Positions 35,831 to 50,621 of a DNA stretch of 64,000 nucleotides are shown here, piece after piece (positions within the stretch are counted from its first letter, which is position 1; each line of letters begins with the position of its first letter). Origin of the DNA: Glycine soja (taxonomy: Eukaryota; Streptophyta; Magnoliopsida; Fabales; Fabaceae). The DNA lies in NCBI RefSeq assembly GCF_004193775.1, contig NC_041003.1, positions 42,723,611-42,787,610 of the forward strand. The letters run 5' to 3'. Below the pieces are notes generated by a model that was not told the DNA's origin, made no database searches, and worked only from the letters and a program-made list of their open reading frames with translations. A program made the translations under genes and the position numbers.

Positions 35831-37141
35831 TGCTAGATTGGGGGGTTAAACAAAGCAATCAGACAAAATCAATAAAATAGATATCTATATAGATAGATAA
35901 TTTGAAACAAAATCAATTAAAATATGGAAAAGGTACTCTAGGGGGGATTTTTTGTCTTTTTCTAGAGTCCGATTCCTATTCCTTCTTGTTTGTGTCGAAA
36001 TAGAAATATTCTAAAAATATCAATAAAATAATCTTTTTTAACCCCTTCCTGAAAAATCCTATATCTTAGTTTCTATTTTTTTCAACTTAGAATATTTCTG
36101 CCATATAATATGTTATTGCATATAATACGTAGTGAACAAATAAAAAGAGAGGGGGTTGGGGAATTTGATTAAACAAATTGAATTTCTTCAATTAACTTGT
36201 AAAAAAAAAAGAATGAAATTGAGTTTTTTGAAACATCGGAAAAAGTAATCGTTTATATGAATAGAAAAATATTAGAATTATTAATAACTCACCTGGGATC
36301 CACTCTTTCAAGAAGAGTGGTTGTCAAATAGCTCAATTTTTGTTAAATGTGTTTTGCTTCAAAAATTACATTTAAAAATCAAAAATAAAAAACTCACAAT
36401 CACCATAAATGAGCCTTAACTTTTTTTCTTTTATTTTCTTCTCTTAAAAACACTTATCAAGAAGTTTATCTAACTAATCCTATATCCTTCTACAATATTA
36501 TCTTTCTAACTTTTATAGTTCCTTTACATGATAAGTATTAGAGCACCCTATGTTTTCTTCCAATCGCGAATTGCAAGAAGCAACCCTCCTTTTTTTTGTC
36601 AACATATAGAAAATCATCTAACTTTTACATTTTCATAATCTTGTACTAAATGATATTAAATCTGTTTGATCACATATTTGCCACGTGATTTTTAAGTAAC
36701 TTTTTTCCCAAAACACCATCGTCTTCTTCCCTAAAAAATTACTACATTTGAGAATTTTCAAGAACAATAAAGAACACTCGAACACATGAAGGCAAAGATG
36801 AAGCCAAAGTGAGAAGAAAGAAAACAACACGCATTGGATGAATAATTGGAAGATATCTTCATACTACGGGAACAAAGAGGCATTGTAGATGATCCTTACC
36901 CTCTCTCAAATTATGGATCCCACCCAATACTAGAAAGAAAAAAAAGCACAATAATCTAAAGTGATCATAAAATTTAGCTTTATAAAACACAAGATATATG
37001 TTGCCTATGTTCAAATTCAAATCCAATACTTTTGTTAACACCAACAAATTTCTAAAACTTTCTTATTGTCCAAATTAACAAACTTAGAACCATTCTAGAA
37101 GTATCAAAGATTATATAAACTTGTATGGAACTTGTACTTCT

Positions 37142-37265
37142 TCCATGTTAGCTTCGAAGATGAGCCGATGGTGTAATGTTTGTAGTGTCAGTTCCCTGCT
37201 TCAGTCACCTCCCACTTGTATTTGACTCTTTCTGGGATGGTGATCTTGTCACCAGCAAAAAAAAA
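37142..37265 (-). pseudogene. Possible short coding relic, family unknown
   Basis: On minus one frame reads AGDKITIPERVKYKWEVTEA, a stop, then HYKHYTIGSSSKLTWK. The composition looks protein-like and is unusual for this AT-rich neighbourhood, but I do not recognise the family. Confidence 0.3.
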
Positions 37266-40200
37266 CAGTAACATGTTTACAATTTGGGAAAAAAAAAACT
37301 TTACTTTTCCTGACGTAGATAATAGTAATTCCCGAGGAGGTGACGTCAAACTTTCCAACAAGCTGATAAAAAATAACATTTATTTACTTGAGGCTTCATC
37401 ATCAGCCGTTGCGGTCGCATCAGGACGATTGACTCCTCCTACAACGACGCCACGTTCACCATCTATAAATTTGAGGTTATATATCATCCTTTCTTTTTAA
37501 TATTGTTTTATTTAAAATTTAAACGAGGACTTATTTTGTTTTGTTTTATTGAAAAAATATTAAAAAGATATAATATATTTTAAATAATAAAATATTAAAA
37601 ATATATATAACATATTAAATAAAATCATAAAAAATATATACCATATTAAAAAACTAATAACAAGCAAAATTAGAATTATTTATGTAAAAATAAATAAATA
37701 TTTTTTTTACTTTTAAAAATTTAGAAAACAAAATAAAATAAAAAAATTACCGTAAAAAAATTTAAAAATTTTATTATAAAAACTTTTACGAAAAAGTTTA
37801 TAACTTTTATTAAAAAAAAGTATTACAAAAGTCGTAATACCAAAATAATAAAAAGAAGCTTTTAGAAATTTGAAGTCGTAAAAGAAAAAAAATAAGGATT
37901 ACGACTTTAAAATTATAAAATAAAGATTATATTGAAGTTGTATAATTATTTACAATTTTTCGGTTAAAAAACAAAAAATAGGTTATACTAAAGTCGTAAA
38001 AGCAACGATTTATGTCCTTCAATAATTAATTTGAAACTCAACCCTATATGAAAAATACCAACAAAAAAATACCCTTTCAAGTAAAAAAAAGCCTCCATTC
38101 TACCTACTCAAAGATATCACTAAAGGTGTGATTCCATTCCACATTCTTTTATTCTTCATTATTCCTTTAAAGTTGTCTCTCTTCTATATTTCAATAATTT
38201 CTTAAAAACATTACTTAATATCGATAGAATAGAGTCAAAGTAATGTAAAAAAAAGTTATTTATTGTAATTTAAGTAAAACACAAGAAATATCATTGTAAT
38301 TTGCTCTAAGTATTAAATACATTTTATATTTTCAATGCATTAAAACTATTTTATGTTTTATTTAATAATTTCTTTATAAAATAATAAAAGGATTTATATC
38401 AACATTTACAAGAAAATACAACATTACTCAATTTGCTTTTATTTCAAAAACTAAAAATATAACTAAATTAATGCAGGTTAGTATGTAAAATGATGTCTGC
38501 ATTGTTGAACTCAAATAGTCAACCATTGACAAATATACAAAGAAATAGAACGATTTTTTTTTTTACAGAAAAAAAGAAATAAACTTCCGGAATTCATACA
38601 CTATTTTTTATAGTGTATAGTGACAGTAGCTTATTTATAAAGATGTGTATGTTTTTAAAACTAATTTCGTTCTATTTATAAAAACCAAATTTCATAAATA
38701 ACTTATTTTTGACATAAATTTTGTATTTAAAAAATTTAATTTGTTAGAATATTTAAAGAACAAAAGCTGACACACTATCCTATTCTTTAGGTATTGATTA
38801 AGGATCTAAAATATAAAGATTTTTAATATAACGAATTATTTTTCTATCACGAGTTTAATATATTTTTATTTTTTAACAAAAACTTTGCATTTTTAACCTT
38901 TTAACTTATCACTTGATGCTTATGATAGAAAAACTGAACTTTCAATCATTCTAATATATGTGTACTACAAATTTATTTTCTTAAATTTAAAACTTGATAT
39001 TTATTGAAACGTGTTCACCATTGGCTAACTTTAGCCAAAAAAAAAATCATTGTATAGTTAGTTGAACTAATTTTTAGTTAAGATAGAACTCTTTTTACTG
39101 TAAAACTTTTGTCATTTACTAATTTTTCTGATCTGAAACTAAATTTAATTGGGCAGAAGAGGTTTTGAACACAAAGCCCAATAGAATTGGCCCACCTAAC
39201 CCGTTTATTGGGCTTAGGCCGGCAGCTGCATTTTATCAATATAATTTTTCAGTTGAACTAGTAAGAGTTGGAAACTGCTAGCCAAATATCAGACCATGAG
39301 AAGAAATTGAGAATGTCAATCTCCATATAAGAACTACTATACAAGGAAAAAGAAGAAAGATTATGAATATTAATAAATTACTTGAGTGATAGGCACTAAT
39401 ATCAATAGGATTGATGTCAAGGAAAAATAATTTAACTACTAAGTATTTAAAAATTGTAAATAAAAATATTTTAATTATAAAAAATATACACATAATTAAG
39501 TTAAAAAAATTAAGTTCAAATTTTTAAATAAGAGAAGTTAAAAATGGCATATATCATTCTTCAAAGGAAAAGTAATTGTGAAATTAAGTCCTTATATTAA
39601 TAAAGTCTAATCTAATTTAATAAACAAGGGTGATTTCTTTTAATGTTGGAATGGTACGTGTGTTTATGTAAGGGTTTTCACATAAGATTTAATTTTAAAA
39701 TTTATAGATAAAAAAATGAAAACTTGACAAAAACACTACGTAAATGAATGATAAAGAGGTTGTTCAAGAGTACTATTCCACGAACTCAAAGTACAATTTT
39801 TTTTTTCAAATTGCAATTACTCAATTAATTCCTGCATGCCAAGGGGTCTCTAAGGGTGAGGGTTGCATACCATCCAGAAAAAAATGACATTTGGGTGATT
39901 CAAGGATGAAGCCTGAATTTTTGGGTCAAGGATGGCCAAAAGATGTTTAATTTGAGTAAAAAAAAAATTAATTATCACATGCATGATGTATGTAATAAAT
40001 TTAATATACAATTATTATATTTTTGATAATCGAAAGAAATATATTACTCACATATTTAGACTTATCCATAAATCTAATCTATCTTTATTTTTCTCCATTT
40101 TGGCATTAATAAAAAAGTACAGGGTAGAGATCAAAAAGCTCTCCAGGTTGATTAATAAGTACATTATCTCTCCATTAGTTATCTGATGATGGTTCAGTGA

Positions 40201-42870
40201 CTTGCATGTTGAAATATTTGTAGTGACAACACTCCTCCTAAAAACCTTGATGACACTGCAGAAACTTCAACTCCACTTCATTTAAAAACCTATACATTGG
40301 CAAAGCTTCTATATGTGACAAGGTGGAACCGTGCCCCGCCCCCTTCATGTTTTTAAAAAAAGTATATATATATATATATATGGGGTAGTGTTCATGTCGC
40401 TAAGTCGTGCCTCAGAAAAATAAAACCTAATTCAAAAGCATTCAAGTGTGAAAAATGTGAAAATGTAATCTCTCTGTCTTTTAGGTTTAGTATGAATTAT
40501 GTAGTAACATTATATTTAAACCAAGTTGTTCGATATCCAAGTCAATGAACCCTAAACAAATTGATTCAATAAGAATTGAATGGTACAAGGATACAACTAT
40601 GATAGATAATCAAGATTTAAAATAAATAAAAAAAATGTTATGTGACTACTTTAGAAATGAGATTTTTTTTATAAATTTTTTTTAACAAATTTATGTATTC
40701 TAATCTCAACCATTCATGATAAAATTTAATGATTAATATTTATTCCCCGAACTCTGATAACGTAAAAATCTCTCATAAAATACATTTTGTATATATGTGT
40801 GTTGTGTAAAAAATTTCAAATTAAATCTTTAAATAAGGAAACTTCTATAACATGCTTCATCAGTTCTTCTTCTTTCTTTGGAAAAAGTCAGTGACTAAGA
40901 CTCACACAACAAATTCCAAAGAGAGACTCACTTAGGAGAGGCAAATATGAATTCTTTTTTTTTTTTTTCCTTCATGGTTCTCAGCTTCTCGCATAAAAGG
41001 TTACTTGTGCAAGACAATATGTATTGGTCAGTTTCATTATGGGAACTATGATTGAGTGTATATATGTTCCTGTTTTCTTCTTCTTTTCCTCTAAAATTTG
41101 GCATTGTTAAGTGGATATATCTTATGTGTTTTGTCATATTTTTTTGGTTTGATGAGAAATGATATATACATAAAAATAACTTGGTAGAAAATCATTGTAT
41201 GATGAGTTGTTTTAAGTTTTTTTCTTTTCCTTTTTTTATATAACATAGAGAAAAAGTCAACGAATTCAGATGAAATTCTAAAATAACAAGTAATTTGTGA
41301 ATAATATTTTTTAATTCAAATCTTATTTTGAATTTCCCAATTTTTTTCAAGCTCGCCACTGAATCTATAGCAGCTAAAGTTGAACAAATTCCAAGTCTGG
41401 AAGATCATCTGGAATAAAGCATTAAATAAGTAATTGAAATATAATTCACTATCAACCATAAAAAAAGGAATTTGGACTAATCCCCTTACCAAAATTGAAT
41501 CATGCCATTTCGTTTATGTAACTAATTTCAGCTAATAAAAAAGCTTCAACTATTGATGTCATAGTAGCCTAGCCTAGTCAACTAATTTCTCCTAAAGTGA
41601 TCGAAGTGTCTTAGATAATAAATAAATAAGTAAATAAATAAAAATACGAAATAATGGGGTAGGGGCCTAAAGGTAAACTTAAGTTTACATAGTTATACCA
41701 AAAAGATTTAATTTAGTTGTTTAAGGAAAATATGAGTTGTTGTAAACTATTTTAGTATCTGTTGTCGATTTCTATATGAAAAAAGTATAATTGTGCCATT
41801 AAAATGAGACCAACTTGTATAACGCATAAAAATAGTAAGTGGAGTTTACAGTTAGCATGCTTTACTCAATCCAATTATGAAGATGGGCCAAGTGGACTCG
41901 GTCCTTATATCAAATGATTATAAAGACATTAATCACGATTAAACTTTTTATTATCTAATAAATATTTTAAAAGATTTTTATTTAAATTTACGGTAGCTGC
42001 CCTATTTGTAGGAAATAAGGCTTTGGACGTAGTCTAGCTAGGCTAATTTTATAACAATCCTATTAAATATTAAATAAATGGCTTTACCTCTCACGTAGTG
42101 TAAGGTTGGCTAGCTAAAAGTAAACATCTGAGCAAAGAAATGTTATAGCTAGGTTACGTAAATTTAATGTTCTACTTTTACCTATAATCTTATCTTGGCT
42201 TCTAAGACACAAGTTGGACTAGTTGATACGCACGATATGTATTTCACTGGTCTTAATGACCGTAGCAATGTATAAGCTTCCGTATTTAATTTCTCAATTT
42301 GCCAGGATTAACATACACATTTCCATTACACATGCACCACACAACTCAGTTCAAGTCCAATTCAAATTGTTTCACTTGCCATGAAACTCTTAGTATAACA
42401 TAATTTGCTTCCTTGACTCTATATTACCATTCAAACTTGAATTGTGGATGATTTTGTTACACGAGTGGAATGTTGGTAGCATGACAATGGTGGTGCTTCC
42501 GTATCATGAATATATAGCTAGGCAAGTTTTGTTTTGTGTAACTAAGAAGTATGGGATAGTTCTATTTGATATGTAACTAATTCTCCTTGAGTTGACCTAT
42601 TTTAAGAAAAAGTGATTCCTGTGGATTTAACTCTATTATTAGGCCAAAAATTGAATAAAAAATTTGATCGAGATTCAATATTAGAATCACTTTTACTAAT
42701 AACTTTTGATATTATTAGAGATACATTTAGATTAATTTCATTGAGTCGATCTAATTTCATCTAGACTCACTCTATTACTAAATTGGAGATCAAATCGTAA
42801 AATTTGATTCAAAAATTTAATTGTCCAACCACTTAATTATATCTATGATTTTTTATATTAATAGGGGAGC

Positions 42871-42874
<4 letters not shown>

Positions 42875-42962
<88 letters not shown>
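42875..42962. repeat. (AT)n microsatellite, 88 bp
   Basis: Pure alternating AT tract, the third long AT array in the window. Confidence 0.95.
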
Positions 42963-42966
<4 letters not shown>

Positions 42967-45900
42967 CTCAAACACAACAGGACAAGACCCAAAATGCCAA
43001 TTTCGTGTCGTAGTCTTGACTGTAGGGGTAATTCAATTCAATTTTATCTGTGTCAGTTGTCAGAATGTCACTATTCTCGTTAGCGTTTTTGAACATATAA
43101 GCATTACCGGTTTGACTGTGAAGCTCCAAAGTTCATGATATTCGTTCAAACTTGAAGTGAATTGCTCATGGAAATTTCCACATTGGTCTGGTCTTTGCAA
43201 ACCCCACTCGCTAAAAAGAAAGGTAGCTGGCCTATATAGCCATCTTTTTCTGTTAGTATCTTGTCTCTTTTTGGTTTTGGACATGAAATGTTCTTTAGTA
43301 TCTTTGCATCGATCACATTCATTGGTGTTTTACAAGGTTTCCTTGGATTTCTTTTTCTTCAGATCTTCTTTCCTCCCACTAATTAATTAATTGTTAATTA
43401 ATTAGTCGACCGTTCAATATGAATCGAATCATGAGTTCGTATTTTTTGTGCTTGGAAAAGGTGGTGGTCATTCAATATATCTAAGCCAGATAGTCAAACC
43501 GAACAACAAATGGAAATAGGTCAAATGCCAATTATAGGGGACAAAGTAGGGAAATTTCAAAACCCTCCACTAATAACATGTCGTGGGGGGGAGGCAGTGT
43601 GAATATAAATTGGCATGTTCTCTTTGCTTTACTTTTACTTCAATTAAAACAAAGATACAAGATAATCATCAATATCATGCATGTTTTGAAAATTAAAACT
43701 TAGCCTCCCCACATTATTTTCAATATCCCTATCCACGTGTTTTGCACAAAATTGGTGTACTGTAGTTGCCAATCCTTTTCTTGATAAATTATAGCATGTC
43801 CTTCTCTTTCCCTTCTTTCAGTCTACCCTATATAGTGGCACAAGTGCGGGGCTCATCTATGTATTTCTCTGTCACACGATCGGTTCCTATCAAGCCTTTG
43901 TTACTTAACCTATGGTATCATTATTAGTCTCATGTCGAGGTAAAGGAAGATAGTTGTCTTAGACTCATGATAACAAATAAATTAAATTTGACCAAACTCT
44001 AAACGTATATACATCACTCATGATGGATTGTGTATGCTAATATTATGTAGTTATATCGAACACTTTATGGCTCAAGTACAATATTAAATTATAGAGTTGT
44101 TACATTGACATCTGAATGTAATTTTGACTAAGTCCTTGTGTTTTCTGGACTGATGATGCGTGTAAAATAGTTATATAGTTCAAGAGTGTCTGATTTGGTT
44201 TGGAATTTCAAATATTGGTGATTTGGTAAATAAGTCTTTGAAGGCGGTGAACACCATATTTCAAAGAATGATACACATGTAACATCAGGAAACTAGATGA
44301 GTTGAAGAAAAAGTTAAGGATTTTGGTACACGGGAAAAAATTATAGGAAAGATTGATGTGATTTATTGTGAAAAAAGATTTGTAGGAAAGTGTGATGGAT
44401 GTAAAAAAGGATAAAGAGACAAATAATTATCTTTAAGATTAATGGTTGCACAAGAGAATGTTAATATCTTCAAAATTGATTTCTTTTTGGTAAAAGTTAA
44501 GCTCGATCTGATAAAAAAAATGTAGCCATTGCAAGGTGACTCCTTTTAATGATAAATAATAAATACAATGGTCAAATTTTAATATGGAATGATTAAAAAT
44601 TCAAGAGAATAAGCAAAACTTGACTTAGTATCGCAAAATTTGAGTTTGAAAGGCAAAAATACTTGAAGAGGATAAATAATGGTAAATTTCTTGATCCTAA
44701 TAGTTAATTAAAGTTTGAAAATATGTAGGAGAACCTAATATGATCATTTAGCTTAATGCTTAGGATTTTTGTTTATTAAAATTACTATGTTCTCCTTCAC
44801 ATAGTAAAACTGCATTGCATATACTCTAGCATTTTCATAGAGTATGCTTCTCCTCCATTCTGCTGTAATTTTAAATATGCTAGAGAACATTTGATTAAAT
44901 TTTCAATATGTCTTCTATTGATCTTAGGGTTTTCTTTAAGTATGAGTAAGAGAAAATATATGCATCACAATCTTAATCACAAAATTCAATTAGTAAGTGA
45001 CCAATTATAAAAAAAAAATTAGTAAGTGACCAAAAAGATGCAAAAGTTGACAAAAAGAACAATTATATATGTTGTTTATTTTAAAATGATAATTAGTGAA
45101 TGTTTTTTACCATATCCTATAATTTGAGTTAGGATATAATTGGTAAAAATTACCCTTACTTGTATAATATCTTTGTAGTTAATATGTCATCTCTAACACA
45201 TGTATTTCTCTTCTTATCTAAAACTAAACATGTAATTATTTTGATAACACTTAATAATATGTCAATCATTATAATAAATTTTGATATTATTTTAAAATTT
45301 AAATTTACATTAAACTCAATCTAAAAAAATAGTGGAGGACTACAACATATGCCAAAATGGATGGAAGAGCGCAGTTCCCTCAGTTTGAACCACATTGTTG
45401 TTAATTTTTAGACAATAGGGGGTATATTATGTATGCATACATGCAATTCCCAAACCCTACTCCAAGGGCCTAAAGCTAGCCTAAAGGGTTAAAACTTGTA
45501 AACGAATGAAATGAAAAGTAGTTCCCTACAAACGGTACCAAATGCAATTAATTCCCCCTCAAAGCTAGCTTCTCCTATAGTAGCTTTCTATATGTGTCAG
45601 CCCTTTGATGAATGTGGCAGAGAAGAGGATGAAAATGGTACAGCAGCACCGCACTCGTGCCAGTAAAGTGAAGGGGACCCCCCTCCCTTTTTGGAAAAGA
45701 ATTAAAGCCATTACGGCACTGCTACAATTGATATCCTTGTTGTTGTTGTGTGTAGTTGTGTCATATGTGACTACTATATGATATACAAATACAGTACCAC
45801 AAGATTGGCATCTTTTCAAAGTTGAATAGTGCTTGTGCAACCTAATTTTTTGTTGTGTGATATGATCTTCTTCGTCCTTTACTTGGATAATAATTACTAA

Positions 45901-46887
45901 TTCATTTTACATATTGGATTTAGAGGTTCTTCTGGTCAGCACGGCATACTTGCATGCCTGGACTAACATGTCACGTTACCAAAGCTACTATAGTTTTCAT
46001 ATTAATATTTTCTGTAGATTCTACTAAACCGTCGTATTTGAAATGGAAAAGAATTGTGAAACAATAAATGGAATATTGATTATCCGTCAAACTCAAACCC
46101 TTCTTCTATTTGAAAAATAAAACGATAACACTAAAATATTTGTATGTATATTTAAAATGAAAAGACCATATATTGCTGCTGGTATTTTAGTGGCATCTTC
46201 TTTTTTAAATATTTTAATTAAGGGGATCAATGCACGTTTTAAATAGTTTATTTTATTAATAGAAATCCGTTTGTTGGCTTTTTTAAAAAATAGTTTATTT
46301 AATACAAATAATTATTTTTTATAAATTTCTGAAAGAATTGAAAAACTGTTTATAAATAATCAGTTACTAAATTCAAAAGAGAAACTTTTATTAATATTTT
46401 AATATAAAATAAATTAATCCAAACGCATTAAATGTGTCTGATGTGTATTGTTTATTAAATTAGTCAATATGATATCGTATTTTATCTATATTGATTTTGT
46501 AAACTATTGTGTTTGGTTTACATTTAAGAAATTAATAAATATTGAAAATTATTGTTGAAAAATTACATGTTATAAATTTTAATAAAATATTTTTACTTTT
46601 AATTTCTTGAGCTACTTAACAAAACTGTATCTATATTTTTAGTATCATAATAAAAGGGTGTTTATTATATATCCATAGGCAAGAGGTTAAAAGTAATAAA
46701 TGTACTATATGGAATTCTTTAAGTTTCTTACAAATATTGAAATTTTTTGAATTTTTTATATGATAAAGATTTAAAAACATATTTTTTTTACTTCTTTTTC
46801 AACAAATATTTTAAATTTCTTATCATGTACTCATTGAGTCAAAGTAGATCACTCTTATTATTATTATTCACTACTAAAAAATAGAGT

Positions 46888-47315
46888 TTTAACATCGGTT
46901 ATTAAGGACTTTTAACATCGATTATTAACCAATATTAAAAGTACTAACGTTAAAAGTAATATCGTTAACATCGATTTTATAAAACTGATGTTAACATAAA
47001 AATGACAACATCAATTTTTCACAAAATCGATGTTATATAGCAAGAATTATAAAAAAAATCATATATATTCTTATCAACATTAGTTAACAAAATTGATGTT
47101 AATAGTCAACCAACAACATTAGTTCTTACTAAAAATTGATATTATTTTCTGATAACTGACATCAGTTATTGGTAAAAACCAATGTTGTATGCTCAACAAC
47201 AACATTGATTTTATAGAAATCGATATTGTGAATGAAACTTAACATCGATTTTTTAAAAAATTGATGTTAATATATACATACAACAAGTAAAAACCGATGT
47301 TGTTTTCTGGATTTT
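46888..47315. repeat. CACTA left subterminal repeats
   Basis: Many copies of a 14-16 bp motif such as TTAACATCGATTTT occur in both orientations, often as palindromic pairs (AAATCGATGTTA). In CACTA elements such repeats are binding sites for TNPA. Confidence 0.85.
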
Positions 47316-47529
47316 TTTAATGTGCTGTCTGTTTTTTTAATAACCCAAAATTAACCTGCAAATTTAAAAGCAGAACTACATCATATAATTTTCAGTCGAT
47401 TTTCAGACAATTTTTAGCAAAAATTCCATAAAAAGAATTGAATATTTACTATGAATTAAAAGAATATTTAATGTAACATGAATTGAATTGTAAAAAATGT
47501 AAATTAACTAAACTACAATGCCAAAATTA

Positions 47530-49213
47530 CTTAAACACTAATTGTTTCATTTTTAACTTTTAAATAATAGGTTGCCCACTCCATGCGAAGCGCCTTCAAT
47601 CTCTTTGGTTCCAATGGTCTAGCATCATTGAAATACTGCATCATATAATAAAACATAAGTTAATAATATATAATACCAATTATAACAAAATGAAATATGT
47701 TTGAATTAAATAATTACCGTTTCCCAATTATTCTTAAAACTTCCTAAGATTATAGTTGACATCCAGTGTATGACGTAATATCCACACTTAATGCTTCCTT
47801 TTTGTCTATTACACTAAATACATTATAAAATTTAGATATTCAATGTTAAGTACAACAATCCACCTAGAAGTATTGTTTAAATGACTTACTTTAACAACAA
47901 TCCACCTAGCAGTAGCCTTGAATTTACTTTATGGAGTATCTTTAAGTCCTTTCAAAGCACTGTTCAATACAAACATGGATATGTACTATATAGTTAAAAT
48001 ATTGATGTTCCCAACTAATGCTAATGCAAATGTATTGAAAAATAGAATTGACCTGTTAATTATTCCTTTGAGGTAGTTGTCTAGCCTATTGTGCAACGAA
48101 TAAAATCGGATGACAACATTTTCCTTAGGTAAAATGACGATCATTTTCCAATGTATACTGCAGTGGAGACCAACATAAGTTATTATACTATTATACATTA
48201 TTTAAATTCATTTGTTCAGTTTAACTTACCCATTCAAGTAGGCTCTTAGGTACACATCCCTCTTTGATTTTTGCATCCAATTCTTAATATAACTTTCTGA
48301 TTCAAATTGCGATTGCTCAGATCTCTGTATGGACTGTGGCTCGAGGAATCCATACACGTCGACATTCCCTACTCGTATACTTGTCTCAGTCATATGCATA
48401 TTGTTATTAAAATAAAGTAAATTATGTATGAATTTAAAACAATAAGTTTGGTAAAAACAATAATGTAAACTGACTTACAAAATCCACAACTGTATAATAG
48501 AGTTGTTGAGACATTGACCACCATGTGCTATTTCAGACAAATCTTCATGCTTTATGTACACGGGGAAGTTTTCATTAATCACCCCAAACACGGTAGCATC
48601 CCACAACATCGCACATAACTTGCAACGACTTAAGAAAAAGTTGTGAGATGGTCAATGTCATCAGATATAGGGGATCATCGACATCATGATTTGGCCTATC
48701 TGCAGATTTCATCGATCCTAAAGCTCCTTGTTTATCCAACACAGGTAATTAACATAATTTAATTACAGTGAACACTTTAACTGGAAAAAAAAAGCATTTA
48801 ATGACAGTGAAATACTTTTTTTGATAAACGCTTGACAAGATGTGTCGGTCAAGCAACAAAGGTGTTAAGTGTCTGCCTCATTAACTGAACCTCTTCAGTG
48901 GGTACAAGAATGGAAGCATCTGCATCTCTAACTTTCTCAACACCAAACCTTGACTTGATCATGGCACAAAGAGATGTTGTGAACGGTTGTTGATCTCTCA
49001 TAAAGTCTTTCTAGGGCAACCAGCCAGGGAGAATTTTCTTCGACGTACAACCCGTATTTCTCTGAGTCACCTGTGTTTGGATCGTTCCCTAAGGGATCAA
49101 CACAACTCTCCTTTGTGCTGACACGAGCAACTAAAGGACCAACCTCAGGCTCAAGAGGCAGTATGAGTCCCTGTGATTGCATATGCAATTGAAACTGGAA
49201 CTGCATCTAGCTG
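47530..49213 (-). pseudogene. CACTA TNPA/Ulp1-like second gene, broken
   Basis: Reading minus from 49213: FQLHMQSQGLILPLEPEVG, then CVDPLGNDPNTGDSEKYGLY and LVALERLYERSTTVHNI, then (after a stop) VPTEEVQLMRQTLNTF. Near 48340-48240 it reads FESESYIKNWMQKSKRDVYL. At 48198-47986 is a C48 (Ulp1-type) protease piece, HWKMIVILPKENVVIRF then SLHNRLDNYLKGIIN, keeping the HW of the usual active-site region. The C-terminus near 47640-47550 reads LKALRMEWATYYLKVKNE. This order matches the second protein of legume CACTA elements as I know them. Several stops and shifts inactivate it. Confidence 0.75.
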
Positions 49214-49218
49214 AAGGA
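49214..49218. repeat. Solo-LTR target duplication, left
   Basis: AAGGA, repeated at 50617-50621. Confidence 0.88.
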
Positions 49219-50616
49219 TGTTAGTTGTCATTTACGACTAACTTTTGTGTTGAAAAGCTTTATGAAAATCATGTCTTTTCCCCAATTTATGGTTCTTTTT
49301 GTAGGTTTGTACATATTTATAGGTTTAGTTTGATTTTTATGCAGTAGATATTCCCTTCATTGTGATTTAATGTATTTTCAACTTCAGTTTCAGGTGAAAA
49401 GATGAATGATAAGAAGGTTGTTGTGGTTGGTGTCTCGCTAAGCGAGACTTATGCGCTTAGCGAGAATCATCCGCTAAGCGAGGCACCCATCCCGCTTAGC
49501 GAGTCGGGAGAATCTAGAGAAGAATCTGCCAAGCATCTGCGCGCTCAACGTGTCATCAGCTCACTCAGCGAGTCGTTTGTCTTCTCTCGCACTAAGCGCG
49601 CCCAGCTTGCTCAGCGGAAAATCACTTACTCGCGCTTAGTGCGAAAATGGCGCTAAGCGAGCCTTCGAGGAAAGAAAGCCCTTAAAAGCTGAAGTTGGCG
49701 AAAAATAGGGAGAGGCTTGAGATACTGATATCCAAGAGCGTAGAGAGAAAAACAGAGGTGCAAAACAGAGCAAGGAAGCCAAAAACCTCAGCTTTGAAGA
49801 GGATTCTAGGTTTAGGAGTAATTTCTAGGTTCCTAGAGGTGGAGGAGACATCTCGACCACTGTGTAATTTGTAATTTTCTTCAAAACCTTAATCTTGTAG
49901 CTGAAAGGTGCTGCCTTGCGATGAAAGACTCAGATCTTGGTTGGGAATTTCTGCTGAGCCTTGATGTAAATACTCTTTAATATCTATTTAATGTTGTTTT
50001 GATGTGTTCACTACTTCTATCTGTACTTAATTCTTGCATGCTTTTGGTCTGATCATCCATTTGTGTGTAAAGTTAAGATTTTTAACATTGGGAAATGTTT
50101 TGAATTCTTAGAACTGGATAGAGCAAGGCTAGATAACTATATTGTCTGGACACGGAGTGCAGGGACTCTAGTTTTTATTATGTTGTGATCTTAATGTTGT
50201 TCGGTTAGGCTAAGTTCGACGAGGGATCTGAGAACATAGTTTAATTAGAATTAGCTCATTCATGCGAGACATCGGTGTTTGGGATAATTTTCCTCAGCAT
50301 AGAACACAGAAACAACATTAGATAGAGAAAAACCTTTAATTGCATCAAGTCACTCAGTAGAAAGACCCAACGTTTTAATCATTTGTTTATCTTTCGCATT
50401 TATTTAGTTAATTTTGTAATTATCTTTAGAATTGAAACTATATCTTGTTTTTACTTCTATTTCATGATGTTATACAAATGTCTATTTATTGAATGAACGT
50501 TTTTCTGAATGAAACAAACTCCCTGTGGATACGATACTCGATCTTATCGTTTTATACTACTTGTATGACTCAGTGTACTTGTTGATAAATTCTGCAACTG
50601 TCCTAGAGGCATAACA
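49219..50616 (+). mobile_element. Solo LTR of a Ty3/gypsy-type retrotransposon, 1,398 bp
   Basis: Ends TGTTAGTTGTC and GGCATAACA form the TGTTA/TAACA inverted terminal pair, with the 5-bp duplication AAGGA on both sides. No internal domain or second LTR exists, so it is a solo LTR left by recombination. The 3' part CCCTGTGGATACGATACTCG is a stretch I associate with legume gypsy LTRs. Palindromic CGCTAAGCG motifs cluster at 49432-49659. Excision rejoins the TNPA-like reading frame of the CACTA host. Confidence 0.9.
49432..49659. repeat. Cluster of CGCTAAGCG/CGCTTAGCG palindromes in the LTR
   Basis: A perfect 17-bp palindrome GTCTCGCTAAGCGAGAC is at 49432-49448. CGCTTAGCG or CGCTAAGCG recur at 49454, 49472, 49493 and 49651, with degenerate copies between. 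Confidence 0.9.
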
Positions 50617-50621
50617 AAGGA
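50617..50621. repeat. Solo-LTR target duplication, right
   Basis: AAGGA, matching 49214-49218. Confidence 0.88.

Larger units (their letters stand above)
34200..46865. other. 12.7-kb gene-poor region
   Basis: No intact gene is visible. It contains a trinucleotide-rich patch (35640-35830), an AT microsatellite (42875-42962), a short AT run near 40362-40382, AT-rich DNA with repeated GTCGTAA motifs (about 37740-38010) and one short possible coding relic near 37142-37265. The many short open frames here (for example 34355-34762 and 43157-43390) have no family resemblance I can name. Confidence 0.55.
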
